DNA of 64,000 bases from DAOUAT01 sp964551735 (GCA_964551735.1 CAZKEF010000003.1:62001-126000), one strand, 5' to 3'; positions 52,768 through 63,900 are shown, counted from the stretch's first letter. Numbers and translations: made by a program. Notes: a model not told the origin generated them from the sequence alone.

Positions 52768-53838
52768 TCACTCTGCCAGGAAATCGTCCAGCGCCTTCTT
52801 GCTGATCCGGTACGCGCTGCCGATCTTCTTGGCCTTGACCTGGCCGGAGGAGATGAGCTCCTCGACGTCGGCTTCGCTGACGCGCATGTAGGCCGCGGCT
52901 TCCGCCAGCGTCATGACCTCAGGAACGGCGGCGGCCGCCGCGGCAGCTCCCTGGGCCGGTTGCTGTTGCATCGCGCCCTGCATCGCCTGGGTGATCATGC
53001 CGGCCATGCCTGCGCCCAGGCCGAAGCCTGCGCCCAAGCCGACGCCGGTGCCGGCCGCACCGCCCGCTTCACCGCCACCGCCGGCGGTCGCCGCGTCGCC
53101 CATGGCGCGGGCCGCTTTGTACTGCAGGTACTTCTGCATGTCGCCGATGGCGCCCATCGCGGCGCGCTCATCAATGGCCTTCTGAGTCTCCTCGGTGGGG
53201 CTGACGCTGGCCAGGAACATCTGCTTCAGGGTGATGCCCAGCGCGGCGAAGTCCTCAGTCACCTTGACCCGGATGGCCGCGCTCATCTCATCGAACAGCG
53301 CAGGCAGATCGAAGAGGCTGGCCTTTGTCTCGCCCAGCAGGTCGGTCAGACGGCTGATGATGATGCTGCGCAGGTAGTCCTCGATCTGGCTGGTCTGATA
53401 GAGACCCTGGGTGCCGACAATCTTGGCCACGAACATCTGGGGGTCGCTGACGGCCATGGAGTAACGGCCGTTTGCGCGCAGCCGCACCAACCCCAAGTCC
53501 TTGTCGCGCAGCGAGATCGGCTCGGGCGTGCCCCATTTCATATCAATGAAGTCACGCATGTTGACGAAGTAGACCTCGGCCTTGAAGGGGCTCTTGCCGC
53601 TGAACGCCATGCCGATGATATCAATCAACAAGGGGATGTTGGCCGTGGTGATAGTATGGCGCCCGGCGCCAAAAGTATCCAGCGCCTTACCATCTCGGAA
53701 GAAGACAGCGTTCTGACTCTCGCGCACGATCACCTGCGAGCCGATGCGGAAGTCACCGCTGCCGGTGTTCGGCACGCGATAGACCATCTGGTTCAACCCC
53801 TGATCGGGGGCTTCGACGATGTCAAAGATACGGGCCAT
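52768..53838 (-). CDS. SPFH/Band-7 protein fused to a C-terminal excisionase-type HTH
   Basis: 356 residues from ATG 53838 behind AGGAGG. Residues 1 to about 240 are an SPFH (stomatin/prohibitin) domain of the COG4260 type: NTGSGDFRIGSQVIVRESQ, KAEVYFVNMRDFIDMKWGTP and VKVTEDFAALGITLKQMFLA. A Gly/Ala/Met-rich linker (240-305) follows, with QAMQGAMQQQP. The last 50 residues are a MerR-like/excisionase HTH (LAEAAAYMRVSEADVEELIS, then GSAYRISKKALDDFLAE). In Bacillus-type relatives the tail is a zinc ribbon, so the HTH is unusual. It likely oligomerises at membranes; the DNA-binding or protein-binding role of the tail is open. Confidence 0.88.
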   Translation of the reverse strand: MARIFDIVEAPDQGLNQMVYRVPNTGSGDFRIGSQVIVRESQNAVFFRDGKALDTFGAGRHTITTANIPLLIDIIGMAFSGKSPFKAEVYFVNMRDFIDMKWGTPEPISLRDKDLGLVRLRANGRYSMAVSDPQMFVAKIVGTQGLYQTSQIEDYLRSIIISRLTDLLGETKASLFDLPALFDEMSAAIRVKVTEDFAALGITLKQMFLASVSPTEETQKAIDERAAMGAIGDMQKYLQYKAARAMGDAATAGGGGEAGGAAGTGVGLGAGFGLGAGMAGMITQAMQGAMQQQPAQGAAAAAAAVPEVMTLAEAAAYMRVSEADVEELISSGQVKAKKIGSAYRISKKALDDFLAE

Positions 53839-53855
53839 GTAGTTTTCCTCCTGGG

Positions 53856-53930
53856 TGTTACGTATTGCGTACTGCGTATTCAAACACGGTCAGAGGTCAC
53901 GCAGTAGGTGTACGTAATGTGTAATATCAG
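53856..53930. repeat. repeat family F, copy 2
   Basis: TACGTATTGCGTACTGCG-type iterations at the left, with inverted and decayed forms (GTACGTAATGTGTAATA) at the right, fill the gap before the SPFH gene. Confidence 0.6.
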
Positions 53931-53933
53931 TTT

Positions 53934-54455
53934 TCACTCGCCTGCATTCTGAACAACATCGGACCGGCGGACGAAGGTCTCATTGAGGCCGCTCAGCACG
54001 TCGCCGACGACGGTCAACGCATCTTTAACGCCTTCGTTGGCTTGCACAGCGCTCTCCAGCGCCCCGATGGCTACATCCAGCTGGCCAACCTCGTCGAAAA
54101 GGGCCTGATCAAACGCGATCAGGCGGTCCAGGTCATCTTCTTTGACCCTGTTGAGACCCCAGAGCGGGGCATAGCCGTAGGACGCGGTCTTGATGCGGTC
54201 AATGAGCAATTGCAGACGGCCCACCACGCGCTCGACATCGTCCATCCACAGCAGCCCACCGGACGACAGCAGCTCGCTTTGCAGCGCGGTCAATTTGCGC
54301 CGGCGGCTCTCCAGGCGACGCGCGAGGTTATCACGCACCTGCTTGTCAGCATCGCGGCGCAGCTCCTTTTCGCGGTAGCCCTTGATGCCCGGCAGCTTCG
54401 CCACAAATTTCTCGATGCTGCCCATTTCGGCTTTTGCTTGTTCGACTGGGTCCAT
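53934..54455 (-). CDS. coiled, mostly helical protein of unknown function
   Basis: 173 residues, AAGGAGATAAAT before the ATG. It is charged and helical throughout (KELRRDADKQVRDNLARRLE, RRKLTALQSELLSSG), with no membrane segment. It has a PspA-like flavour in the coiled region but no clear match. It sits between duplicated YccF and the SPFH gene, and likely works with them. Confidence 0.7.
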   Translation of the reverse strand: MDPVEQAKAEMGSIEKFVAKLPGIKGYREKELRRDADKQVRDNLARRLESRRRKLTALQSELLSSGGLLWMDDVERVVGRLQLLIDRIKTASYGYAPLWGLNRVKEDDLDRLIAFDQALFDEVGQLDVAIGALESAVQANEGVKDALTVVGDVLSGLNETFVRRSDVVQNAGE

Positions 54456-54479
54456 ATTTATCTCCTTTGAAGATGCCAG

Positions 54480-54550
54480 TCATCCTGAGCGCGTCGAAGG
54501 ATGACGCTTTGCCCAGAAGCCGCACCCTTCGACGCGCTCAGGGTGCTCAG
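54480..54550. repeat. repeat family G palindrome
   Basis: CATCCTGAGCGCGTCGAAGG at the left pairs with CCTTCGACGCGCTCAGG at the right around a centre of about 24 nt. This type of 'GCGTCGAAGGATG' element is common in several high-GC genomes. Confidence 0.75.
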
Positions 54551-54564
54551 CTTTGGTGAGATGA

Positions 54565-54999
54565 TTAATGCCGCATGAGCGTAGTCACTTCCGGCAGGCG
54601 GTTGAACATCCACACGCCAAACGGCAGGCCGATAATACTGACGCACAGAAGCCAGGCAAGTAACGACCAGAGCAGGCTGAACCACCAGCCGATCAGCAAG
54701 AAATAGACCAGCCGGACCGGCCACGGCCGTTGGCGTGCGCTCTGGTAGCGCCACTCCACAAGATCATCACCGCGCGCGCTGGCCACATTGTACCCCCGCG
54801 GCATCCTTAACGTCAACACCAGCGGCACGCGGTTGAGCATCCACACGCCCAGCGGCATGCCGATGATGGTCAGGTTGAGCAGCCACGCCGCCACGATCCA
54901 GTACAGCGTCACGTGCCAGCCGATCAAGAAGAACCAGAGCACCCGGATGATGAAGGGCATACCAGGGTCTTCGCGAACGTAGTTCTTTGCTGTTGCCAT
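54565..54999 (-). CDS. tandem-duplicated YccF-domain membrane protein
   Basis: The start at 54999 (MATAKNYVREDPGMPFIIRV) follows AAGGA; the longer upstream frame is a false extension through the neighbour. The 144 residues contain two copies of one unit: FLIGWHVTLYWIVAAWLLNL followed by IIGMPLGVWMLNRVP, and FLLIGWWFSLLWSLLAWLLC followed by IIGLPFGVWMFNRLP. Each has two membrane segments. YccF proteins are inner-membrane proteins of unknown function. It begins 10 bp after the zinc-ribbon gene. Confidence 0.88.
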   Translation of the reverse strand: MATAKNYVREDPGMPFIIRVLWFFLIGWHVTLYWIVAAWLLNLTIIGMPLGVWMLNRVPLVLTLRMPRGYNVASARGDDLVEWRYQSARQRPWPVRLVYFLLIGWWFSLLWSLLAWLLCVSIIGLPFGVWMFNRLPEVTTLMRH

Positions 55000-55009
55000 C
55001 TCGATCCTT

Positions 55010-55537
55010 TCACCCTGCCAAAAACACTTCCGCCCCGCAGAACGGGCACTTGATGACCCCTTTACCGACCAGCTCCACCTGGCCACCGCAGTTGGGGCAC
55101 TTGCGGTCTGCGCGCATCTGGCTGGCCTGCTTGGAGTGGAGCACGCCATCCTGCCAGTTGATCGCGCCACTGAACAGGTTCTTGCCCACCAGGTCGCGCA
55201 CCATATCCTCCACCTGGTCAATGGGCGTGTTCAACTCTAACGCCACGTCCGACAGCGTCACTTTCCCCTGGGCCAGCACCATGTTCAGGATCTTCTTCTG
55301 CTTAGCCACCTCGGCGAACTCGGTGACCTCCTGCCGGCCCTTGGCCAGCAGGTAGAAACCGCCGCCGCCCAGGGGCAACACGAAGACGATCAGTGCGATC
55401 AGGATGCCCAGGATCGCGCCTGTAACGGTTGTTTCACCCGTTGACACCTGTGCGATCAACAGCGCCGCCGCCACCAGCAGCGCCAAGACTGCGACCGCGA
55501 TTAAAATGATACCGATAGTCCGACCCTGTCCTGGCAT
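55010..55537 (-). CDS. membrane protein with winged-helix-like region and C-terminal zinc ribbon
   Basis: 175 residues, AAGGAGG before the ATG. Two membrane segments (about 8-30 and 38-62) are followed by a PCI/winged-helix-like region (KKILNMVLAQGKVTLSDVAL, ELNTPIDQVEDMVRDLV) and a CxxC...CxxC zinc ribbon (RKCPNCGGQ and IKCPFCGAE). The mix suggests a membrane-tethered sensor or adaptor for the neighbouring SPFH and DUF2207 proteins. The function is unknown. Confidence 0.82.
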   Translation of the reverse strand: MPGQGRTIGIILIAVAVLALLVAAALLIAQVSTGETTVTGAILGILIALIVFVLPLGGGGFYLLAKGRQEVTEFAEVAKQKKILNMVLAQGKVTLSDVALELNTPIDQVEDMVRDLVGKNLFSGAINWQDGVLHSKQASQMRADRKCPNCGGQVELVGKGVIKCPFCGAEVFLAG

Positions 55538-55645
55538 AGAAACCTCCTTGAAACCAGGCTGTATTTGCTGAATTCCGACATGCGATCGGAATCGCCGGCC
55601 TGAATCAAACCTGCTGCGATCACAGCCTTCCCTCGCGCCCCTGCA

Positions 55646-57607
55646 TCAACCAAACCGGCTGCCACCGCCGCCACCACCGCCGCCGGAGAAGCCGCCGCCG
55701 CCCGAGAAACCGCCACCTGAAAAGCCTCTGCCGCCGCCACCGCCGCTGCCGCCGCCGCTGCCGCCGCTGGGCGCGGGCGTGCTAGTGAGCGTACGCGACG
55801 CTTGCGAGAGCATGGTCCCCAGGCCGGCGCTCATGCCGGCCAGCGACTGGCCCAGGCCTTTGGACATCCCTTCCAGCGAGGGCGGCGCGCCACCTTCCAT
55901 CGGGACGCCCCGGCCGGTCATCTTGCCGCTGCCTGCTACCCGGCCGCCGGAAGGAGTATCACCGCTATAGTATGGCCGTCCATAATCGGCCGGGATCCAC
56001 CAGGTTGGCGGCGGCGCCTGGACGTCTTGGAACTTGCGGATGAAGCTCTGCTCCAGCCCGAACGCTACGGCATAGGGCAGGTAGCTGCCGAAGATATCCG
56101 CGGCTTCCTCCACCTTGGTGTACTTCTCCAAGTTCGCCAGGTAACGCCTGAAAGCGTTCCAGCGCGCATAGGACTCGGCCCCCACATCCGTGCGGCGCGG
56201 CATGTAACGCGCCAGGATGATGACGCCGATTGCGCTCACCACCAAGCCCAACGGCACGCACAGGATCGCGTCGGAGAAGCGGGACAGCGCACCGACCAGG
56301 AACACGCCCGCGAAGAAGGAGACAAACAGCGCCAGTACACCCAGGGCGCCGTAGCGCGTGCGCGTGGCGTCGGGGCTTTCTTTGAACATGCCCTCTTCCA
56401 CTACGGCCTTGTACAGCTCACTGCGGAGCGCAGGGATGGCTGTGTAGAACTTCTCCTTTAGGCTGGACAGCTTGACCTCAGTCTTTTTGCCGAATAGCTT
56501 GTCCACCAAGATCTGTTCGTAGCGCCGTAAAGGCTGAGATCGGTCAAGGCGCCGGTAGAGGAAGTCGGTATTCGTACCGATGCCCAGGAAGCCAGGTTCC
56601 TTCACCTCTTCGATCTCCAACACCCCGCGTTTGCCCAGGTCGAGCAGGGTGGAGAGGATATCTTGCACGTCGGCGCGTTCATCCAACAGCGTGCCCACGA
56701 TGCCGGGCGGCAGGTCGGAGGGCGGCTCGGGCAGATAGTCGGCGATCAGGCCGACAGGCTTATCGCGGCCCCGTTTGTACCACCACAGGTAGAGCAGCAC
56801 CGGCCCGCCCAGAGCCAGGAGCCCGCCCAACGACGCGAAGCCTAGGCTAAACACCGGCCCCCATTGTGCCTGGAACTGCTCCTCCCGTGCGCGCGCCGCG
56901 GCCTCTGCGTCCAATTGCTGCTGCCAGGCAGACGGTTGACCCGCCACGATGCCATGCTGCCACTCGGCCACCACCTCCACTTCCTGTCCCGGATTGATGC
57001 GTCCCTTCACCCGGATGGTCGCATCGCGCTGGCCCGGCTGGAACTCAGCCTCGGCCTCCGCGCCGTAGATGCCGTAGTTGGTGAATGTGGCCGGCTCCGG
57101 CACGTGCAGGGTGATGGTTGAGGATTGCGTGGGGAACGGATTGTCCTTCGGCACAGCTTTCCAGAATAACTGATCGACGCCGTCGTCCGGATAATATCGG
57201 AGCGCGCCGGACACAGTGTAGCCAATGATGACGGTCCGCCGCGTGTCGCTGCTGGGCGGGAAGTTGTAACGAACGACGAGATCGCTGCCCTCCGAGTAGG
57301 TGCGGTAAGTGTACGGTGCATCTAGCTCGGAACGGGTGTATTCTGGCCCATCCAGCTCAGCTACCGTCACATCGTCAATGCGATCCAGCCGGTAGCGCGG
57401 GATCACACGCTCGCCGAACCGAAAGGTGCCGCTGGTGAACACCAATTCCTGGGTCTCGACGACGCGCATGTCACCATTCGCCAACACCGTGATATCAACA
57501 TCATAGCGCTGCCAGTAGAGGGTCATGCTCTGGGCCTGGGCAACGCCGCTGAAGGCCAGTAACAGGACAAGTGTCAACAATAGGAAGGATAGTCGCTTTT
57601 GATTCAT
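55646..57607 (-). CDS. DUF2207 membrane protein with glycine-rich tail
   Basis: 653 residues. A signal peptide (LLLTLVLLLAFSGVAQAQS) precedes an extracytoplasmic DUF2207 domain (about 30-225, ITVLANGDMRVVETQELVFT, RTVIIGYTVSGALRYYPDD). A membrane segment at about 250-272 and two more at about 415-460 frame a cytoplasmic region with ADVQDILSTLLDLGKRGVLE, a winged-helix-like piece. The end is a Gly/Ser-rich tail of about 45 residues ending in RFG. GGGAG is ahead of the ATG. It is the first gene of the presumed SPFH operon. Confidence 0.9.
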   Translation of the reverse strand: MNQKRLSFLLLTLVLLLAFSGVAQAQSMTLYWQRYDVDITVLANGDMRVVETQELVFTSGTFRFGERVIPRYRLDRIDDVTVAELDGPEYTRSELDAPYTYRTYSEGSDLVVRYNFPPSSDTRRTVIIGYTVSGALRYYPDDGVDQLFWKAVPKDNPFPTQSSTITLHVPEPATFTNYGIYGAEAEAEFQPGQRDATIRVKGRINPGQEVEVVAEWQHGIVAGQPSAWQQQLDAEAAARAREEQFQAQWGPVFSLGFASLGGLLALGGPVLLYLWWYKRGRDKPVGLIADYLPEPPSDLPPGIVGTLLDERADVQDILSTLLDLGKRGVLEIEEVKEPGFLGIGTNTDFLYRRLDRSQPLRRYEQILVDKLFGKKTEVKLSSLKEKFYTAIPALRSELYKAVVEEGMFKESPDATRTRYGALGVLALFVSFFAGVFLVGALSRFSDAILCVPLGLVVSAIGVIILARYMPRRTDVGAESYARWNAFRRYLANLEKYTKVEEAADIFGSYLPYAVAFGLEQSFIRKFQDVQAPPPTWWIPADYGRPYYSGDTPSGGRVAGSGKMTGRGVPMEGGAPPSLEGMSKGLGQSLAGMSAGLGTMLSQASRTLTSTPAPSGGSGGGSGGGGGRGFSGGGFSGGGGFSGGGGGGGGSRFG

Positions 57608-57925
57608 GCCATCACTCCCATAGAAAGGTCAAGTTCACGATTGGACCACTGCTTGGCCTGCACCGCCAACAGGCTGCGCTGGCGACGGCTGTGTTGCGCC
57701 TCTGTTCTTCGTGCAATACTCCCCCTCGTATCCAATGCGTACGCAACACTATTGTACCACATTCCCGCGCGATGCCCGAACTTCCACCGACGCCTGGCTG
57801 ACAATGTCTTGCACCGATCATTCGCCTATACGCAAAAGGGCGCTCACCCGTTTCGGATGAACGCCCTTTCGCGTCAATCGTTCAATTCATAAACTGGCTT
57901 ACCGCGCTGTCGGTAGTGAGGGCGC
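57608..57925. other. intergenic region between DUF2207 and amylopullulanase genes
   Basis: 318 bp. The part next to the giant gene holds its terminator. A TACAAT-like -10 on the minus strand (57751-57756) might serve the DUF2207 operon, but it has no good -35. No small gene is convincing here. Confidence 0.5.
57835..57869 (-). terminator. rho-independent terminator of the amylopullulanase gene
   Basis: The 16-nt arms 57835-57850 and 57854-57869 pair fully with G-T wobbles, with A/T runs at the outer ends, 57 bp after the stop. Confidence 0.85.
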
Positions 57926-60900
57926 TCACACGACCCTGCGCCGAATAGCGAAATTCACGGCTAGGGCGATCAGGATGGCGGTGAGTGCCGCCAGTGAACC
58001 CCTGGCCCCCGCTGAACTCGCCAACGGCGAGGCATCGAAAGCGGTCAGTTGGAGCGCGTTCGGCTCGCCGGGCGTGGCCGGTTCACCTAACTCCGCGACC
58101 GATACCAACCTGTCCGCCAACACGAAAACCGCTGTCGTCCGCGCCGGCACGACGAAGGTCCCGGTCGCTGGCGTGTACATCGCCGTCTTCACCACAGGGT
58201 CAATGGACCGCAACTGCACTGGGTGCAGGAAGAAGCGTTGCCCCACGAGACTGGCGTCGGAGAAGGTCTGCGTTTCGTCATTCGCGTTGAACAGCACCAG
58301 GATCATCTCGGCCCGTGGCTCAAGGTCCGGCTCCACCAGGTCCGAGAGGCTCATGACGATCAGGCCCGGCAGTTGATCGGGACCGGTGTTGTGGAAGGCC
58401 AGCCGCGCCTGGATGTCTTCCGCTGTCTCCAGGCTGAACAGCTTGGAACTGCTGCGGATCGCCAGCCACTCGCGGAACAGCCTGACACTGCGGCTGATAT
58501 CGACCGGGCCCGGCTTGAGTGCCGGATCGGCCAGCAGCGGCTGCATGATGGGCCAGTTGTCCTGGTTCACGCGCGCCACAGGCAGACCGGAGCCCCAGCC
58601 GCTGTCACGGTAGGTGAAGTCCAGCCGGTTGAACCAATCGCCGGAGTCGTAGCTATCGCGGTCCATGGACTTAGAGCGCAACAGATCGCTGCCGGCATGG
58701 AAGAAGTGTATGCCCTGACCCAGGGCCACGAGGCTCAGGCCCACTTGTTGCAGGCGCACCCGGTCCGCCATGCTGGTGTCCACCGGCGTCTTGTACGCGT
58801 TGATGTCGTACAAGGTCTGGTTGTCGTGTTTGGAGATGTAGGTGATGTTTTCTTGCGGATCCTGGGTGTAGCCCGCGGGCTGGCCGTTGTAATCAACCTG
58901 CGAGCCGGTTACCAGGTCGCCGTTGCGGTCAACGAACTGATAGTCAGCCAGGTTGCCGGCCAACCCGACGCGGATCTGGTCGGAGAGCAGCAACAACGTT
59001 GCCTTTTCCGAGTCGGAACCGCTGTTCAGCGCGTTGGGGTCGTAGTAAAGGCCGTTAGCGAAGCCCTGGCGGCGCACCAGGTCCTGGCCGCCGTCGAACG
59101 GGCCACCGCCGCGCACCGCGTCGCGCAACCGATCGCTGAAGGTGCCGATGCCGGTGCCGGCCATGTTGAGCTGGGTGGCGTTCTCGCCGCGACGATTGTC
59201 CTGCACCTCGCCAAAGTTCCAGCCCTCGCCGTAGACGTAGATGGACTTGCCGTCTACGCCGTCGTTCGCCAGGGTCAAGCCATCGAGCTCCTGGCGCAGC
59301 TTGAGCATGTTGCGCTTCATGTGGTGGCCCATCAGGTCGAAGCGGAACGCGTCCACCTTGTACTGCTTGGCCCACGTCAACACCGAGTCAATCATGAGTT
59401 TCTCCATCATGTTATGCTCGGTGGCCGTGTTCTGGCAGCATGTGCTGGTCTCGATAGCGCCGCGATCGTTCAGGCGATGGTAGTAGCCGGGCACGATGCG
59501 ATCCAACACGGACTTCTCGCTCTGGCCGGCAGCGTTGGTGTGGTTGTAAACCACGTCCATCACCACCCGCAGGCCCATGCGGTTGACCGCCTGCACCATC
59601 TCCCGGAATTCGACGACGCGGATTGCGCCATCGGGGTTGGTAGCGTAGCTGCCCTCGGGCGCGGTGTAGTGCCACGGGTCGTAACCCCAGTTGAAGGGAT
59701 CCACGTCGCGCGTGGCCTCAACCAGCGCCTGCTGCTCCTCCGAATCGGGCGGGAAGCCGGCCAGTTCGGCAAAGCTGGGATACTGCCAGGTGCTCTTGTC
59801 CTCGTCAATGGTGGCGATGTCAAACACTGGCAGCAGATGCAGATGGGTCAGGCCGGCCTTGGCCAGCGCCGTAAGGTGGCGCACACCGTTGCTGACCATC
59901 GGCGACAACGTGAACGCCTTGAAGGTTCCCTTCAGCGCGTCCGGCACTGCAGGATCGTTGACGCTGAAGTCGCGCACGTGGATCTCGTAGACGCTGATCT
60001 GTTCAGGCGCGGCCAACCGCGGCTTGACAGTGCCATCCCAGCCCGCCGGTTTCAGCGCCGCGTCGTTCAGGTTCACGATCTGGGTGCGCGCGCTGTTGGT
60101 GGACAGGCTGAAGGAATAGGGGTCGGTGACCATGTTGTGCTCGACCCGGCCCGTCGCGTGGACGTAGACCTCAACTTCGTACAGGAAGAACTGGTTCTTC
60201 CAGCCCGGCTCACCCTTGATGGTCCACACACCGCTGTCCGGTGTGAAGTAAAGGTCGTAGACGGTGCTGGCCGTGGCAGGGTTGGAATCGGCAAACAGAT
60301 GCAGCTTGACTGATTTGGCTGTCGGCGCCCAAAGGCGGATCACCGGCACGTCATCTTCCCAGGCAACGCCGAGCTCACCGCCGTAGGGGTAGAGGTCGTC
60401 GAGCACGCCTGGGATCTGCAGTCCGGTGGCGTCCTGCGACACACCGTCCGCGTTCAGGGCCGAAACCGCGATCTGGCCGCGGAGGATCTCCGGCGCCAGC
60501 GGCAGGTCGGCTTCAGCAATCTTGAGCGCCGGCAGATCGGCCAGGTGCGGGAACTTCTCCTTGACCGCCGCCGGCAGCCCGGCCGGGTCAAGGGTCAGCG
60601 GGATGCACTGGCCGCCGGTGATGCCGTCAACCGTGGCCTCCAGGCCGCCGTCCGGCGCGTAGCACAGCTTGTAGACGTTCGCCGAGTTGTCGGCCGCGGC
60701 CCAGGCGATGGTGTCCGCCAGCACCCAGTAGGCGCGCGGCTCGCGGATGTTGCCCGCGCTGCCGCCAGCCGTGCGCGGCACCGGCAGGATGTAGGGATCC
60801 TCAGGGTCAGCGCCCTGGAGCTGCCAGACTTCATAACCCTTGTCGGCAAAGACCAGGAACTGATCCGGGCCCGGATCCTTCTCATCCCCCTTGTGGAGGA

Positions 60901-63900
60901 TGTAGCCGATCTGAGCTGCGTTCTCGAACAGCGGCACCTTGAAGGTCACGCCAAACAGGTCCTGGCTCTCGGGTTTGCGCGGGGTGGTCCAGCCGGGATC
61001 GGCCGCGCCGCCCCAGGTGTGCAGGCCCCAGAAGTCGTTGTAGTCGGTGCTCGTATAGTCGCCGTAGTCGCCGGCATCGCGGCGATAGTGCAGCGTGGCG
61101 AAGCCTTCGGCCGCGCCGCGCTGGTTGTAGACCTTAACGTCGTCCTGCTTCAGCCAGATCGTGGCCGTGTCGGCCGGCAGGAACGCGCGGTCGGGGCTGT
61201 TCTCCGGGTCTTTGGTATCGCCCTTATGCACGATGAAGTTCACCGGCTGGTTGACATCTTGCACCAGGATGTTGAAGTAGACGCCGTAGTCATCCTGGCC
61301 GTCCGGCTTGCGCGGGGTCGTCCAGCCCGTGCCCTCGGACGGGTCAATGGCGCCGCCCCACAGGTGCAGGCCCCAGAAGTCAGCGTAATCGTCACTGGTG
61401 TAATCGCCGTAATCGCCGGCCGGCCGCTGGTAGTGGATAGTCACGTAGCCCTGGGCCGCGGCCTGCGTTGTGTAGGTGGCCGCGTCGCCGCCCACCAGCC
61501 AGATCTCAGCGCCCTGGCCAGGATTGAAGAAGCGGTCGGCGTCGGTGCCATCTTTGGTGTTACCGCGGTGGACGATGAAGCCCACATTCTGCGCGTTGGG
61601 GGCCAACTTGACCCAGGCGAAGCGGCCGTATTCGTCTTCGCCCAGGAACGGCTTGGGCGCAGTCCACTCGATGGTCTCCTCGATATCGCCCCATAGGTGT
61701 AGGCCCCAGTAGTCGTTGAAGTCGCCCGTGGTATGGTCGCCGTAGTCGCCATCGGCCCGGTAGTAGTGGATGATGGCGTACTCAGGCGTGCTGCTGGGCG
61801 GCGGGGCCGCCTCGCCCACTACGGCCGAGACCGTCGCAGACATCAGGTGGCCGTTCAGGTCGTTGGCAATCGCGCGGAAGGTGACGCCCGTGCCCACGGC
61901 TAGAGCGGACACATCGTAGAACACCCGGTAAGGTGCGTTGGTGTCAACGCCGATCACTTCCCAGTCGCCGCCGCCGACCTTGACGGCAAAGGTGACCTCC
62001 GCCAACTGATCGGCGCCCAGGGTCACTGCCACCTCAGTTCGGCCGAAGACCTCGCCGCCCGCTGCCGGTTTCGCGAAGGTGACGCTGGGCGCGGCCGCGC
62101 TGGCCGGAATGGCCGCGTCAGCCTTGTAGATCACCAGGTCCAGCGCGGGCACGTCCACGGTGATCGCGCCTGCACCGTTGGAGAGCAGCGCTGCGTTGGC
62201 AGCCGGATACACCGCTGTCCAGGTGGCATCAGGCGTGAACGTAGCGAAAGTAGCCTGCTGATCGGTGGTTGCGTTGTTCAGCGCCACTACGTACTCGATT
62301 TGCTCCTCGCGGTCAATGCGCGAGAAGGCAAAGATGCCGGCGCTGTCCTGGCTGTAGCGCTGGATTTGCGCGCCGCGGCGCAGTGCAGCATGGCTGCGGT
62401 AAACGCCAGCATACTCGGCCAGCGCCTGGTAGATCGGATGGGTGACGTCGAAGTTGTCGTCGGCCGGGGTGGCGTCAGTGCCGATCAGGTCGTTGTTCAT
62501 GTAGTCCGGTACCTGGCTGGGCAGCATGTCCTCGCGCGCCAGCTTGTCACTGCCGATGCCGACAAAGCCCTGCTCGTCGCCGTAGTAGATCACCGGGAAG
62601 CCGCGGGCGAAGAAGATCAGCCCGTAGCCCAGGTTCATGCGCGCCACGAGCTCGGCGTCGGCCGCGCCCGGCTGCGCCTGGCGCAGACGGCCGCCCAGAC
62701 GCTCAATGAAGCCGTCGTGGTTGCTGACGAAGTTGCCCAGGCCATAGGCGTTGCTATCGGCGTCGGTGTAATAGTCGTCCTGGGCGAAGAAGCTGGCCAG
62801 GCTGTCCGTGGCCGCGCTGTTGGCGGCGAAGTTGGTCGACGCGCCGTGCAGGCCGAAGTCCAGCACGCTGGGCAACTGGCCCTCGGTGGTGAACCGGCTC
62901 AGCACCGTCACATCACCATCGAACACCTCGCCGAACATGCTGAAGTCGGCCTTACCCAACGACTGCGCATAAGCCATGACCTCGGGCGCCAACTGCTGCC
63001 ACAGTTCGATGTTGACGTGCTTGACCGTGTCAATGCGGAAGCCGTCAATGTCGAAGGTGTCGATCAGGTTCTTGAAGATGGCGATGTAGCCGTTGACCAC
63101 ATCGGGGTGCTCGGTGAAGGTGTCGTCCAGGCCGAAGAAGTCGCCATACGTCGAGCTCTCACCGGCAAAGGTCGAGTCGCCCCGGTTGTGGTAGTAGATG
63201 GGATTGTTCAACCACGCCGGGTTCTTGGCTGCGTCATCGCCGGCGTTGGGGAAGATCGGCGTGTAGGGGAAGCTGGTCTCGGCGTCCAACACCGGGAAGG
63301 TGGCGCCGCCCGCATAGTCGCGGTCGTCGAACTCGTTGCCGTCGGCATCGCGATAGGGGAAGTCGGTCTTGTTGCGATAGGTGAACTGGCCCTCGGCGTA
63401 GCTGATGACATCGGCCGTGTGGTTGACCACCATGTCAAAGTAGACCTTGATGTCGTTGGCGTGCGCCTCGTCAATAAACGCCTGCAACTCAGCGTTGCTG
63501 CCCAGGTGCGGATCGGCGTTCTCGAAGTCCAGGATCCAGTAGCCGTGATAGGCGCCGCCGATGCCGAAGGCCGTGCTGCTGTCAGGCTGGGTCGGCTTGT
63601 TTTCGAACACAGGGGTGATCCACAGCGAGGTCACGCCCAGGCCAGCCAGGTAGTCCAGTTTGCCCTGCAGGCCGGCCAGGTCGCCGCCGTGGTAGAACGA
63701 CTTGTCGGTCGGCAGGAAGCCGGTCTGCGCCAGCGTGCCGCCGGGGGCTGCACCCTCGTCATTGCTGGGGTCGCCATTGGCGAAGCGGTCGGTGAGCAGG
63801 AAGTAGAAGATCTCGTCCTGGAGGGGCGACTGCACAGGATCGCGCACCAGGTCCTCGTCCGGCACCTCGCCTGCGATGGTCTCGGTGACCTCGTTGGTGG

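Noticed and set aside
58223..60313. A 696-codon open frame antisense to the amylopullulanase.
   Set aside because: It mirrors the codons of the real gene in high-GC sequence, has no recognisable domain and lies opposite firm GH13 motifs.
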